The notes under the pieces: model-generated
Seen by the model: only the letters and a program-made list of their open reading frames with translations
What the model was told of the DNA's origin: nothing
Databases searched by the model: none
Shown: positions 17,451 to 27,049 of the stretch, piece by piece
Position numbering within the stretch: position 1 is the stretch's first letter
How the letters are laid out: every line of letters begins with the position of its first letter
Program-made: the position numbers and the translations under genes
DNA from: Mobiluncus sp963511525
GTDB lineage: Bacteria; Actinomycetota; Actinomycetes; Actinomycetales; Actinomycetaceae
Length of the DNA: 55,222 nucleotides
Direction of reading: 5' to 3'
Assembly: GCF_963511525.1 (NCBI RefSeq)
Contig: NZ_CAUPIY010000013.1
Coordinates: 1 to 55,222, forward strand

Positions 17451-17474
17451 TCACCTAGTACAGATAAGGACATC

Positions 17475-18443
17475 ATGATGAAAAAGTTAATCCCCATTTT
17501 AGCGTTGGCTTCAGTTTGCGCTGCGTGGGGGTCAACTTTTTTCATGATAAAGGATCATGTTCTGGATGAAGTTCCGGCTTCTGACTTCCTGACCGTGCGC
17601 TTTTTTCTCGCGGCTCTGATTGCTTGCGCGTTGTGGTTTCGGGAACTGCGCACGGCGGGATGGAAGACGCTAGCTCTCGGCTTCGGGGCTGGAATCCTCT
17701 ACGGTTTGGGTCAACTGGCGCAAACGTGGGGATTAAACCTGACCTCTCCGGCTACCTCGGGATTCATCACCGCCATGTCCATAGTCTTTGTGCCTTTCGT
17801 GGCGTTGATTCTGTTCCGGGAACGTTTCAAGCCAATTACCTGGCTGTGGATGCTACTGGCCGCTCTCGGCTTGGCAGCACTGTCCCTGCAAGGGTGGTCC
17901 TTTGGTTTTGGTGAGTTGATAACCCTGTTGGGGGCGTTATTCTTTGCCATCCAGGTGGCCTCTCTCGGCGTAATCGCGCCGGGACGTCCCGCGGGAGCGC
18001 TAGCTGCGATGCAGATGGTGGGGACCGCGTCGGTGAACGTTGTTCCGGCGCTTTCGGATGGGGAACTCACCCTGCCGCCCAACGGTGCTGTCTGGGCCAG
18101 CCTCCTCTATATGGTTGTGGTTTGTGCCGTGGGCGCTCTGTTCATCCAGACTTGGGCACAAGCGCGGATGTCCTCCACCGAGGCGGCCTTGATTATGGCC
18201 TGTGAACCGCTCTTTGCCACCCTTTTCTCGGTGGTGTTCAGCGGGGAAGCCCTGACGTGGCGGCTCCTGGTGGGCGGTGCCCTCATCATGGTGGCGATTG
18301 TGGCGGCGCAACTGGTCGGGGTTCATCCCGACGATGAGAAGCCAGTCCCGGTCGAAAGGCGCGAAACTGTCCCTTTAGCTGAGAACCAGACCCGGAAAAC
18401 TGCCGATTTTAGACATAAAAAGAAAGTAGGAGTTACGTTATGA
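17475..18443 (+). CDS. EamA/DMT-family transporter within ilv-leu operon
   Basis: A 322-aa membrane protein with about ten helices in two EamA repeats. It has the family opening CAAWGSTFFMIKD and the second-half segment TEAALIMACEPLFATLFSV. It starts 24 nt after ilvC, and its TGA overlaps the leuB ATG by 4 nt, so it is embedded in and translationally coupled to the branched-chain pathway. EamA carriers often export amino acids or metabolites; the location suggests a branched-chain amino or keto acid, but nothing in the sequence fixes the substrate. Confidence 0.88.
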   Translation: MMKKLIPILALASVCAAWGSTFFMIKDHVLDEVPASDFLTVRFFLAALIACALWFRELRTAGWKTLALGFGAGILYGLGQLAQTWGLNLTSPATSGFITAMSIVFVPFVALILFRERFKPITWLWMLLAALGLAALSLQGWSFGFGELITLLGALFFAIQVASLGVIAPGRPAGALAAMQMVGTASVNVVPALSDGELTLPPNGAVWASLLYMVVVCAVGALFIQTWAQARMSSTEAALIMACEPLFATLFSVVFSGEALTWRLLVGGALIMVAIVAAQLVGVHPDDEKPVPVERRETVPLAENQTRKTADFRHKKKVGVTL

Positions 18444-19492
18444 CGAGCATTGATTTGGCCTTGATTCCCGGGGATGGCATCGGTCACGAGGTCGTTCCCG
18501 AGGCCGTGAAGGTCCTCAAAAAGGTCTTGGAGGGGGCGGGCGTTGGCTTGAAAACCACCCTCTACGATTTGGGGGCGGCTCGTTACCATCGCGATGGGGT
18601 GATTTTGGATGAAGCCACGGAACAAGCCTTGCGTGGCCACGACGCGATTTTGCTGGGGGCTGTAGGCGATCCCTCGGTGCAGTCTGGGGTGTTGGAACGC
18701 GGGCTACTGTTGAAACTGCGATTTGACTTTGACCACTACGTGAATCTGCGTCCTTCCAAGTACTATCCGGGTGTGCCGACCCCGCTGGCGAATCCGGGCA
18801 ACATCGATTTTGTGGTGGTGCGCGAAGGCACGGAAGGCCTGTACTGCGGTAACGGCGGGGTGTTGCGTCAGGGCACACCGCACGAGATTGCCACCGAAGT
18901 GTCCGTGAACACGCGTCTCGGGGTGGAGCGGGTCGTGCGTTACGCTTTTGCGCAGGCTCAGGCGCGCCGTCGGCATCTGACTTACGTGCACAAGCACAAT
19001 GTGCTGGTCAACGCCGGGCACCTGTGGCGCCGCTGCGTGGAGGAAGTCGGGGCGGAATTCCCGGAAGTGGAAGTCGACTACCTACACGTCGATGCGGCCA
19101 CGATTTTCCTGGTTACGAACCCGGCCCGGTTTGACGTAATCGTGACCGACAACCTGTTTGGCGACATCTTGACCGATGAAGCTGGGGCAATCACCGGCGG
19201 TATCGGCTTGGCGGCGTCGGGAAACATCAATCCGGAAAAAACCTTCCCGTCCATGTTTGAACCCGTCCACGGTTCCGCCCCGGACATCGCTGGCCAGGGC
19301 AAAGCCGACCCGACTGCCACTATTGCGAGTCTGGTGCTGATGCTCAACCACTTGGACTATCCCCAGTTGGCGGCGAACATCCAACGCGCTATTGATGCGG
19401 ATATGGCTAACCGCGCCGCCGCGTCTGCGGCCGGGACACCCCTGGTGCGTACCACCAGCGAAATCGGCGACGCGATAGCCGCCTCTCTCTAG
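18440..19492 (+). CDS. leuB: 3-isopropylmalate dehydrogenase
   Basis: Oxidative decarboxylation of 3-isopropylmalate to 2-oxoisocaproate in leucine synthesis. The 350-aa protein has the family start IPGDGIGHEVVPEAVKV, the substrate Arg/Lys segments (LRFDFDHYVNLRPSKY), the metal site NLFGDILTDEAGAITGG (about 236-252) and the NAD-site segment EPVHGSAPDIAGQGKADPTA. It overlaps the preceding transporter by 4 nt. leuC and leuD are not in the window. Confidence 0.95.
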   Translation: MTSIDLALIPGDGIGHEVVPEAVKVLKKVLEGAGVGLKTTLYDLGAARYHRDGVILDEATEQALRGHDAILLGAVGDPSVQSGVLERGLLLKLRFDFDHYVNLRPSKYYPGVPTPLANPGNIDFVVVREGTEGLYCGNGGVLRQGTPHEIATEVSVNTRLGVERVVRYAFAQAQARRRHLTYVHKHNVLVNAGHLWRRCVEEVGAEFPEVEVDYLHVDAATIFLVTNPARFDVIVTDNLFGDILTDEAGAITGGIGLAASGNINPEKTFPSMFEPVHGSAPDIAGQGKADPTATIASLVLMLNHLDYPQLAANIQRAIDADMANRAAASAAGTPLVRTTSEIGDAIAASL

Positions 19493-19593
19493 GGCTGGTG
19501 ACCACGAATCCCCAAAAAACCCGTAAATCCTCGGCACCGCGTGCCTTGAACCACTTTTACCTATGAAAAACCCAATGAAAGAAGAAGAACAAC

Positions 19594-20721
19594 ATGAGTA
19601 ATCTCGAAGAACTCGCGAAACAGCCGCTGCCGAACGCCAATGAACTGGCGGGGCGATTCCCGCTCCAGCCTCATGACCACAGGGCCGACGAAGCCACCTA
19701 CCGTGAGGTGATGGAAAAACTCGCTTTCGGTCAGGACTTTAGCGATTATATGGCACACGCCCTGTGGACCAAAGAGGGCGGCTGGCAGGAAAAGGATTTG
19801 CGTCCTTACGGGCAGCTGCCAGTATATCCGGGAACCTCGGTGCTGCATTACGGTCAGGAGGTTTTTGAAGGGTTAAAGGCGTACCGCCGGGCCGACAACA
19901 CGATTTGGCTGTTCCGTCCCGCTTTCAACGCAAACCGGTTCAATCAGTCTGCGCGCCGCATGGCTTTACCGGAAATCCCGGTAGAGGACTTTGTGGGGTC
20001 TTGCGTGGATTTGGTGCGTGCCGATGCCCGCTGGGTGCCCGTCAAAGATGGCGCCACCCTGTATCTGCGCCCCTTCATGTATGCCTCGGAGTCTTTCCTG
20101 GGGGTGCATCCGGCTCACGAGGTGACCTACCTCAATATCGGTTCGCCGTCTGGGCCCTACTTCGACAACGGTTTTTCGCCCGTTTCGATTTATGTGTCTG
20201 AGGATTACCACCGCGCCGGACCGGGCGGTACCGGTGAAGCCAAGACTTCCGGTAACTACGCGGCGTCTTTGCAGCCCCAAGAGATTGCGGCGGAAAAGGG
20301 CTACGCGCAGGTGTGCTTCCTGGATGGGGAAACGAATACCTATATCGACGAGCTGGGTGGCATGAACGTCTTTGTGGTGTACCGCGACGGTAAAGTGGCG
20401 ACCCCGCAGCTAACCGGGTGCATCTTGGAGGGCGGCACCCGCGGTGCGATTATTCAGGTTCTGGCTGATGAAGGTATTACCGTCAGCGAGGAACGTATCG
20501 CCCTGCACCAGCTGTTGGACGACATTCGCTCCGGCAAGGTCGCCGAGTTCCTGGCTTGTGGGACGGCCGCGGTCGTGACCCCGATTGGCAAACTCGGCGG
20601 GAAAGACTTTGAGCTGGAGGTTCCCACCGGCCCGATGACCAAGCACATCCACGACGTCATCACCGGCATTCAGTGGGGACGCCGCGAGGATCCCCACGGC
20701 TGGTGCTACCGGGTGCTGTAG
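19594..20721 (+). CDS. ilvE: Branched-chain amino acid aminotransferase
   Basis: PLP-dependent fold-type IV transaminase performing the last step for Val, Leu and Ile. At 375 aa it is the longer BCAT2-like form found in actinobacteria. Visible features are VFEGLKAYRR, RPFMYASE, the PLP lysine in GTGEAKTSGNYAASLQ (about residues 210-225), ETNTYIDELGGMNVF and the phosphate-binding ACGTAAVVTPIG near the C-terminus. The start has AAAGAAGAAG upstream. It follows leuB by about 100 nt and ends the operon before a long hairpin at 20751. Confidence 0.96.
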   Translation: MSNLEELAKQPLPNANELAGRFPLQPHDHRADEATYREVMEKLAFGQDFSDYMAHALWTKEGGWQEKDLRPYGQLPVYPGTSVLHYGQEVFEGLKAYRRADNTIWLFRPAFNANRFNQSARRMALPEIPVEDFVGSCVDLVRADARWVPVKDGATLYLRPFMYASESFLGVHPAHEVTYLNIGSPSGPYFDNGFSPVSIYVSEDYHRAGPGGTGEAKTSGNYAASLQPQEIAAEKGYAQVCFLDGETNTYIDELGGMNVFVVYRDGKVATPQLTGCILEGGTRGAIIQVLADEGITVSEERIALHQLLDDIRSGKVAEFLACGTAAVVTPIGKLGGKDFELEVPTGPMTKHIHDVITGIQWGRREDPHGWCYRVL

Positions 20722-20750
20722 CTTGGACAGTTAAACGCTTTATTGACTGG

Positions 20751-20783
20751 CTTATGGGATTGTCACTAAGACAATCCCATAAG
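20751..20783 (+). terminator. 14-bp perfect hairpin after ilvE
   Basis: CTTATGGGATTGTC (20751-20764), loop ACTAA, and its exact complement GACAATCCCATAAG (20770-20783). The stem is strong but is followed by only TTGTCGCGG rather than a U tract. It sits 30 nt after the ilvE stop and may act as a terminator or mRNA 3' stabiliser; an operator role is also possible. Confidence 0.6.
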
Positions 20784-20909
20784 TTGTCGCGGCCACTAGA
20801 AAAATGCTTTCTAAATCCGAGAAATAGTGCCTAATAATTCAGCATCTTAGGCATGGTCGTTTGGTATTTCCTAATGGAACGACTGCTATCGAAACCGCAA
20901 AGTTAGCAA

Positions 20910-21266
20910 TCAACTCAGAATGGGCAGCTGGAAGGGGTAGACGTAGACCTGCTGGTTGGCGGCGGCCATGGCACCGCGGATGCTGTGCCACAAGGTCAGA
21001 GCGAACACCGCCAGCCACAGAACCAGAGCCAGCGGAATTAACAGGATGGTAAAGAAAGCAATCCACCCGGCGATACCAGCGATCCACATGGCGACGTTAA
21101 AGTTAAACGCTCCAGCCGCAGCGACGCGTACTGCCGGGGAACTGTCCTTTTTCACCAACCAGACGATGAGCGGTCCCAGGAATGACAGCCAGCCGGCGGA
21201 AACAGCCATAGCGATGAGTACAGAAAGATGAGCGAACATCGCCCACAAACGTTCATTTTCATTCAC
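20910..21266 (-). CDS. DUF4870-like small membrane protein
   Basis: A 118-aa protein with the pattern of the DUF4870 (Tic20-like) family: an N-terminal ENERLWAMFAHLSVL segment, a first membrane helix (about 16-36), the typical LVKKDSSPAVRVAAAGAFNFN linker and two more helices (about 58-92). Function is unknown. It stands alone, minus strand, between ilvE and the acyltransferase gene. The ATG start is preceded by a weak ribosome site. Confidence 0.75.
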   Translation of the reverse strand: MNENERLWAMFAHLSVLIAMAVSAGWLSFLGPLIVWLVKKDSSPAVRVAAAGAFNFNVAMWIAGIAGWIAFFTILLIPLALVLWLAVFALTLWHSIRGAMAAANQQVYVYPFQLPILS

Positions 21267-21416
21267 TCGGATATTTTTTCATGTCGTGGACACAGCCGCA
21301 ACTGGAAACACGATTCCCCAATTTGGAACCTTTCCCTTTCCCTACCTACACCTTAAAAATAATTCAGAGGTGGGGCCTAAGCTCCAGGAAAAATCCGCTA
21401 GTGGTGAGACCTGAGC

Positions 21417-23426
21417 CTATTGGGGAGGCATCCCCGTCACGACACGCTGTTTCGGGGCGAGCCGTTTCTTGGGTAGCAGCGGAGCTTTGTCCCCTTCCAA
21501 GGTCAGCGGCCAGGCGTTGACCACGGCTTGGGCGAAACGACGGGAACGTTCCGAGTTTCCAATCGTGTTGCAGTGTACCCCGTCGCCGGTGATGAACCAT
21601 TCCGGACGCATATCCTTGTCCCACGGATAGACCCACATGTTCGGGTAGCGTTTCTGCTGGTGGTAGAGCTCCGCGTTCCAAGCGTCCATGACCTCTTTGG
21701 TGTACCACCTGGGTGATCCGTTCGGGTTCACCACGGTCGTAATCCACAGCACCGGGTACTTCGGGCCAATAATGTCCATAGTGGCGCGAATGTGGGTGTC
21801 ATAGTCGGTGCCGCCATAGACATTCATGTTCGCGGCATCGTTCGTTCCCAGGGCAATCACAAAGCACGAGTCCTTATCAATTCCACCGGAGAGGATTTCG
21901 CGGATGGAGTCGTTTCCGGAGGGGAAATCTTTATAGCCTTGATTGGTGGCGCGAGCCCCGAAACTTGAGTTGGTAACTTTCTTGGCGCCGGTGGCCGTGT
22001 AGGTCTTGGTGGCATTGTCTGCCGGATTGAGCACCCCGGCATCGGTAAACATCGCTAGGGAGGTGGAATCTCCCACATGGATGATTTGGTGGCATCGGGT
22101 GTGGCTCGCCGCGAGGGCGCGTGCCTGAGCCGCTTTGCGCTCCCGTTCCGCTTGAGCCTTCGCCAGGGCGGCCTTTTTTGCTTCGAGTTGGTCGTGATAG
22201 CTCGTGGCAGCTTCAGTTGGCACTCCGACCAGGGCAAAGATGAGAAAGAAAGCGAGGGGGAAAGACAACAGGGCGTGAGGTAGGGAGCCTCTGCGAGTCA
22301 ACCACCGCCACAGCGGGACGAAGAATCCATTGCGGCGAATGGGATCTTCGACCAGGATCCAAGATAATGCGGCCAAACCAATGGTAGTCCCAATGATGAT
22401 CAGGGCCCTGACAATAACCGGCACCACCTGCAGAGGAGTGTAAAGGAAAGCGATGAGCGGCATATGCCACAAATACATGGCATAAGACCTCTCGCCTATC
22501 CACGCGAAGGGGCGTAGAGCAAAAAGCTTATATATCCGCGTGTAGCGGTTCGAGATGGCAAAGAGCAGCGCCGCGGTCGCCAGCGAGAGAACCACCAGTA
22601 AGCCGTTAAATAAAGCTGGTGAAGAATCAGGAATAAAGATATAAATGGCCAGCACAGCGCCCAGACCAAGCCATCCCAATACTTCAGCCAGGTAGCGATC
22701 CTGTCGAAAGATTACCCTGCCGACGAGGGGGCGTGTCGTGTTCGGGTCGGTGGGCCTGATCATGATGATGGCGAGAATGGCACCCACGAGCAGGCCGCCC
22801 GCGCGAGTATCGGTGCCCTCGTAGAGGCGGGTGGCGTCCATGCCGAGTGAATATCCGTAGGCTAGCCACACGAAAGAAGCCGCGGCGAGTATTGAGGTGA
22901 GGATCACCAGCGGCAGGCGGCGACCGCGGCTGATGACCAGTAGTAATAGCAACACTAGCGGCCAGAACAGATAGAACTGCTCCTCAACAGACAGCGACCA
23001 CATGTGTTCAAAGGGGCTCTGGGAGAACTGGTCAAAATAGGAATCACCCCAAAAAATGGTGGCCCAGTTATTGACGTAGAAAATGGCGGTGAGCCCGCCG
23101 AGACGATAGTCCGGCCAGTTTTCGGCTTTAAAGAAAGGCGTGAGTGCCCAGATGACCAGCACCGTGAGGATGACTGCGGGCATCAAGCGGCGCAGACGGC
23201 GTAGCCAGAAGGTTTTTAGCCCCAGATTGCCTTGGCGGTACCAGGAACGCATGAGGTTACCGGTGATCAGGAAACCCGAGATGGTAAAGAATACGCCAAC
23301 ACCAGCCAAACCGCCCGGCATCCATCTGAAGCCAAGGTGGTAGCAAATGACGCCGAGTACAGCGAGGGTTCTCAAACCGTCGATGCCCGGATTGTAGCGT
23401 GACTCGTTACCTATAGGCTTTGGCAT
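21417..23426 (-). CDS. Acyltransferase-3 / SGNH fusion membrane protein
   Basis: A protein of about 669 aa. Residues 1-370 are an integral-membrane acyltransferase-3 (OafA/YrhL) domain with about ten helices and the typical opening NPGIDGLRTLAVLGVICYH and FFTISGFLITGNL. After a coiled Ala/Lys linker (about 395-440) comes a secreted SGNH hydrolase-like domain with HVGDSTSLAMF (block I, about 450) and GDGVHCN (block V His, about 615). This two-domain type transfers acyl groups to cell-surface glycans; the acceptor is unknown. Start ATG 23426; a GTG at 23459 would add 11 residues. Confidence 0.85.
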   Translation of the reverse strand: MPKPIGNESRYNPGIDGLRTLAVLGVICYHLGFRWMPGGLAGVGVFFTISGFLITGNLMRSWYRQGNLGLKTFWLRRLRRLMPAVILTVLVIWALTPFFKAENWPDYRLGGLTAIFYVNNWATIFWGDSYFDQFSQSPFEHMWSLSVEEQFYLFWPLVLLLLLVISRGRRLPLVILTSILAAASFVWLAYGYSLGMDATRLYEGTDTRAGGLLVGAILAIIMIRPTDPNTTRPLVGRVIFRQDRYLAEVLGWLGLGAVLAIYIFIPDSSPALFNGLLVVLSLATAALLFAISNRYTRIYKLFALRPFAWIGERSYAMYLWHMPLIAFLYTPLQVVPVIVRALIIIGTTIGLAALSWILVEDPIRRNGFFVPLWRWLTRRGSLPHALLSFPLAFFLIFALVGVPTEAATSYHDQLEAKKAALAKAQAERERKAAQARALAASHTRCHQIIHVGDSTSLAMFTDAGVLNPADNATKTYTATGAKKVTNSSFGARATNQGYKDFPSGNDSIREILSGGIDKDSCFVIALGTNDAANMNVYGGTDYDTHIRATMDIIGPKYPVLWITTVVNPNGSPRWYTKEVMDAWNAELYHQQKRYPNMWVYPWDKDMRPEWFITGDGVHCNTIGNSERSRRFAQAVVNAWPLTLEGDKAPLLPKKRLAPKQRVVTGMPPQ

Positions 23427-23535
23427 AGTGGTTGCTATGATACCCTTCCCCAGCAGCACAATTTAAACCAGGCGGTTAGCCTGTGAATTTGGGGCTCATT
23501 TAATCTCTGGCGGGGGACTTTTGTAACATGGGGGC

Positions 23536-25164
23536 ATGGAACAGACGACTGAGCCGATAGAGATATACGACACCACTTTGCGTGACGGCGCCCAGATGGA
23601 GGGCATTTCACTGTCCGTAGCGGACAAGCTCAATATTGCTCAAGCTCTTGATGACCTGGGGGTTAGCTTTATCGAAGGCGGTTGGCCCGGCGCGATTCCG
23701 AAAGACACCGAGTTCTTTGCGCTGGCGTTGTCGAAACTGGAGCTGCGCCACGCGACCCTGGCCGCTTTTGGCGCCACCCGCAAGGTGGGGACCAAAGCCA
23801 GCGAGGATCCGCAGGTGCTGGCCTTGTTGGATTCTGGGGCGCCGGTCATTACCCTGGTGGCGAAGTCGGATTTGCGCCACGTCACGGATGCCTTGAAAAC
23901 CACCGGCCAAGAGAATTTGGCGATGGTGCGCGACACCGTGCAGTTCCTGGTCAAGGCAGGTCGGCGGGTGTTTCTGGATGCCGAACATTACTTTGACGGC
24001 TTGACTCACGATGCCCAATACGGGCTGAAAGTGCTGAAAGCGGCCGGAGAAGCAGGGGCAGAAACGGTCGTACTGTGCGACACCAACGGAGGCAACCTGC
24101 CTTCGACCATCGGCACTAAAGTCGCTGAAGCCCGCGACTACCTGGACAAACACGGCCTAGAGCAGGTAAAAATCGGGATTCACACCCACAATGACACGGG
24201 GTGTGCCGTCGCGAACGCCATGGCCGCCATCGAGGCTGGGGCAGTGCAGGTCCAGGGCTGCGTGAACGGCTACGGGGAGCGCACCGGCAACGCCGACATC
24301 CTTACCCTTATCGGCAACATTGAAATCAAAATGGGCCGATCCGCCCTTCTGAATGAAAACGGCCTGGCCGAGCTGACCCGCACCTCACACCGAGTGGCAG
24401 AAATCACGAATCTGCGGCCTTCCAAACGTCTGCCTTACGTGGGGGATTCCTCGTTTGCGCACAAGGCGGGTCTGCACGCTTCGGCTATTCGCGTCAATCC
24501 CGATTTGTATCAGCACATTGACCCCGCTACGGTCGGCAACGATATGCGGATGCTGGTTTCTGAGATGGCCGGGCGGGCTTCGGTTCAGTTGAAGGCCAAA
24601 GAGATGGGCATTGACCTGTCTGGGACGCCTTACCTGACCGGCCGGGTGGTGGAAGCGGTGAAAGAAAAGGAGTCCCACGGTTACGTTTTCGATGCGGCTG
24701 ACGCGTCCTTTGAGCTGCTGGTGCGGGCACAAGGCGGGGACTTGCCGACCTATTTCGAGGTTGAGACCTGGCGGACTTTGGTTCAAGCCGGTCGGGCGTC
24801 CCTCAGCGAGAACGGTGAAGCGGAGGCCGAAGCCACTGTCAAGCTGCGGACTCGTGACGGCCGCAAAGTCGTCACCGGGGAAGGCAACGGTCCGGTGAAC
24901 GCGCTGGACCATGCGCTGCGCCAGGCGCTGTCCGAAACGTATCCGGCTATCACCGATTTTGAACTCATCGATTACAAAGTGCGGATTTTAGATACGACCT
25001 TTGGCACGGACGCGACCGTGCGCGTGCTGATTACCACCACGAACGGAGAGGCGCAGTGGACTACAGTCGGGGTGGGCGAGGACGTGATTGAAGCATCCTG
25101 GGAAGCCCTGGTTGAGTCTGTGACCTGGGGGTTGATGCACCTCGGGGTGCGTCCCAAAGTCTAG
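23536..25164 (+). CDS. cimA: Citramalate synthase
   Basis: Condenses acetyl-CoA with pyruvate to (R)-citramalate, opening the threonine-independent route to 2-oxobutyrate and isoleucine. The 542-aa protein has a DRE-TIM barrel with YDTTLRDGAQMEGISLS near the start, FIEGGWPG, the metal site HTHNDTGCAVANA (about 215-227), GNADILTLIGN, and a C-terminal LeuA dimerisation/allosteric domain (about 400-540). It is distinct from the leuA at 30133 and is the citramalate subfamily by the EGGWPG and QMEGISLS forms; substrate choice is inferred. The cluster with ilv, leuB and leuA supports the role. A good terminator follows. Confidence 0.9.
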   Translation: MEQTTEPIEIYDTTLRDGAQMEGISLSVADKLNIAQALDDLGVSFIEGGWPGAIPKDTEFFALALSKLELRHATLAAFGATRKVGTKASEDPQVLALLDSGAPVITLVAKSDLRHVTDALKTTGQENLAMVRDTVQFLVKAGRRVFLDAEHYFDGLTHDAQYGLKVLKAAGEAGAETVVLCDTNGGNLPSTIGTKVAEARDYLDKHGLEQVKIGIHTHNDTGCAVANAMAAIEAGAVQVQGCVNGYGERTGNADILTLIGNIEIKMGRSALLNENGLAELTRTSHRVAEITNLRPSKRLPYVGDSSFAHKAGLHASAIRVNPDLYQHIDPATVGNDMRMLVSEMAGRASVQLKAKEMGIDLSGTPYLTGRVVEAVKEKESHGYVFDAADASFELLVRAQGGDLPTYFEVETWRTLVQAGRASLSENGEAEAEATVKLRTRDGRKVVTGEGNGPVNALDHALRQALSETYPAITDFELIDYKVRILDTTFGTDATVRVLITTTNGEAQWTTVGVGEDVIEASWEALVESVTWGLMHLGVRPKV

Positions 25165-25194
25165 TTTGGTAGGTTCATGCCGTATTTTTCACAA

Positions 25195-25234
25195 GTTTCC
25201 TCGACTGAGTTTGCCAGTCGGGGAAACGTCATTT
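25195..25234 (+). terminator. Terminator after cimA
   Basis: GTTTCCTCGACTG (25195-25207), loop AGTTTGC, CAGTCGGGGAAAC (25215-25227): 13 pairs with one central U-G, followed by GTCATTTTT. A conventional intrinsic terminator, isolating cimA from the chemoreceptor pair. Confidence 0.75.
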
Positions 25235-25376
25235 TTGGCGAATTATGTTGTGACAGCACCAAAAAAGGCCGGAAAAAGCCTAAAATGTTAGCGGTGAACA
25301 GCGATGATGTTCCATGTCATAGGAAAATTCGATTTACCTGACACGGAAAAATTTTCAAGGAAGGCGGCGTTCTTAG

Positions 25377-27044
25377 ATGTCTAAGAAAAAGGCGGCACCA
25401 GTACAAACCGGCGCTACCGTGCAAGTTGGCGAGAGCCTGAAGACTGATGGTAAAAAATTCCCCTTAGGGAAAAAGATGTTCTTGGTCAATATGACTGCAG
25501 CTCTAGCAGCGATTTTGCTGTTGGCAGTGGAGTGGGTGGGGATTGGCATAGAGAACGTAGACGTTTCCCATAAGGCCTCCAGCTCTGCGACTTCGCAGGA
25601 AATTACCAAATTGGCTGAGGAATGGCGTTCCGCGGAATTTCTGTGGTCGCAGGGTATCTATACCGCTCTGCGCAACGATCCGAACGCGCTACAGATTTTT
25701 GGGGAATATCTTAAGGATTTGGATGCCTTTAGCCAGCACGTGTCGAGTTTCCCTACGAAACAGCTCAGAGCTAGTAATCAGGCCACGTTTGAGGCTATCA
25801 AATCCGACAGCGCGTCTTTGAGCTCCATGTTGGCGCAGGTCAGCGGGTCTGTGACTTCTTTGGATAGTCTGCGTGGCGCAGTGGTAGCCGAAGCGGAAAA
25901 TATCCGGAACGTCTCGAGCTCAATCAGCGATAACATCGGAAAGCTGAGTGAGGATTTGAACGTCCAGAACCAGGCCACCAGCGCCAGGATAAAATTTATT
26001 CAGCCCCTGACCATTGCGGCAGTCATCGTGACCGGTGTGGTGATGCTGCTCATCATGCTGTTATTGAACCTCAAGATGTCGCGCGGCTTCGTGAAATCAG
26101 CTCAGGAAAGTTCCGCTGCCTTGAATCAACTTTCCCGCAAAGACCTGACCATTCATCCGGTCAAGCACACCAATGACGAAATTGGGCGTCTGGCCGATAA
26201 GCTCGATATCGCCGCTGAAAAGCTGCGTAACATTTTTGGTCAGACCGTGACTACTGCCGAGGAAGTGCAGGTCACTACGCAAAAGATGGTCGATGACGGT
26301 CACGATCTCATCGGCACGATTGAGCAGGCCAGCAGTGTGGTTACTTCCGTTGCGGCAGCAGCCGAGCAAGTCTCGACGAGCATTGCGACGGTGGCGGCAG
26401 CAGCGGAAGAAATGAGCGCTTCTATTCGCGAGATTTCTTCGAACGCCAACGAGGCAGCCAAGGTTGCGATGGAAGCTACCGAAGTCGCAGCTAAGACGAA
26501 TGAAACCGTAACCAAGCTGGGTGAATCCAGTCAAGAGATCGGTGAGGTAATTGAGACGATTACGGCGGTGGCGGAACAGACTAACCTGCTGGCGCTCAAC
26601 GCCACTATTGAGGCCGCTCGGGCTGGAGATGCGGGACGCGGGTTCGCGGTCGTGGCCAGCGAGGTGAAGGATTTGGCGGCGGAGACCACGACGGCCACTG
26701 CCGACGTGGCTTCACGTATCGAACAGATTCAGGTCGACACCGGTCATGCGGTAGATGCCATCAGCCAAATCAGCGACATTATCGCCCAAATCAATGATTT
26801 CCAGGCCACGATTGCGGCGGCGGTCGAGGAACAAACTGCCACCACCAATGAGATGACCAAATCTATTACAGAAGCGTCCTCCGGTTCGACTGAGATTGCG
26901 GCAATTATTAACGAGATAGCTGAGGCGACTAACAACAGTGCCGATAACCTGCGTGATTCTGTTGGCAGAGCGGAAGGCGTGGTGAACCAGACCCAGGGAT
27001 TGAACCAGCAGCTAGGCGAATTCACCTACCGGGAAGGACAGTGA
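25377..27044 (+). CDS. Methyl-accepting chemotaxis protein (MCP3)
   Basis: A 555-aa chemoreceptor: basic cytoplasmic N-terminus, TM1 about residues 36-57, extracellular helical region about 60-205, TM2 about 208-232, HAMP (about 233-285), then the signalling domain with tip EQTNLLALNATIEAARAG (about 400-417) and a second conserved EEQTATTNEM segment. It does not share the DNA-identical module of MCP1 and MCP2, although the tip is conserved. The ATG start has AAGGAAGG upstream. No solute-binding protein gene is adjacent. The stop overlaps the region of the next receptor's start. Confidence 0.93.
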   Translation: MSKKKAAPVQTGATVQVGESLKTDGKKFPLGKKMFLVNMTAALAAILLLAVEWVGIGIENVDVSHKASSSATSQEITKLAEEWRSAEFLWSQGIYTALRNDPNALQIFGEYLKDLDAFSQHVSSFPTKQLRASNQATFEAIKSDSASLSSMLAQVSGSVTSLDSLRGAVVAEAENIRNVSSSISDNIGKLSEDLNVQNQATSARIKFIQPLTIAAVIVTGVVMLLIMLLLNLKMSRGFVKSAQESSAALNQLSRKDLTIHPVKHTNDEIGRLADKLDIAAEKLRNIFGQTVTTAEEVQVTTQKMVDDGHDLIGTIEQASSVVTSVAAAAEQVSTSIATVAAAAEEMSASIREISSNANEAAKVAMEATEVAAKTNETVTKLGESSQEIGEVIETITAVAEQTNLLALNATIEAARAGDAGRGFAVVASEVKDLAAETTTATADVASRIEQIQVDTGHAVDAISQISDIIAQINDFQATIAAAVEEQTATTNEMTKSITEASSGSTEIAAIINEIAEATNNSADNLRDSVGRAEGVVNQTQGLNQQLGEFTYREGQ

Positions 27045-27049
27045 GAAAC

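Noticed and set aside
25285..25311. Flagellar-sigma-like promoter TAAA-N15-AGCGATGA before MCP3
   Set aside because: Only about 5 of 8 matches in the -10 part, and similar boxes were not seen before the other receptors.
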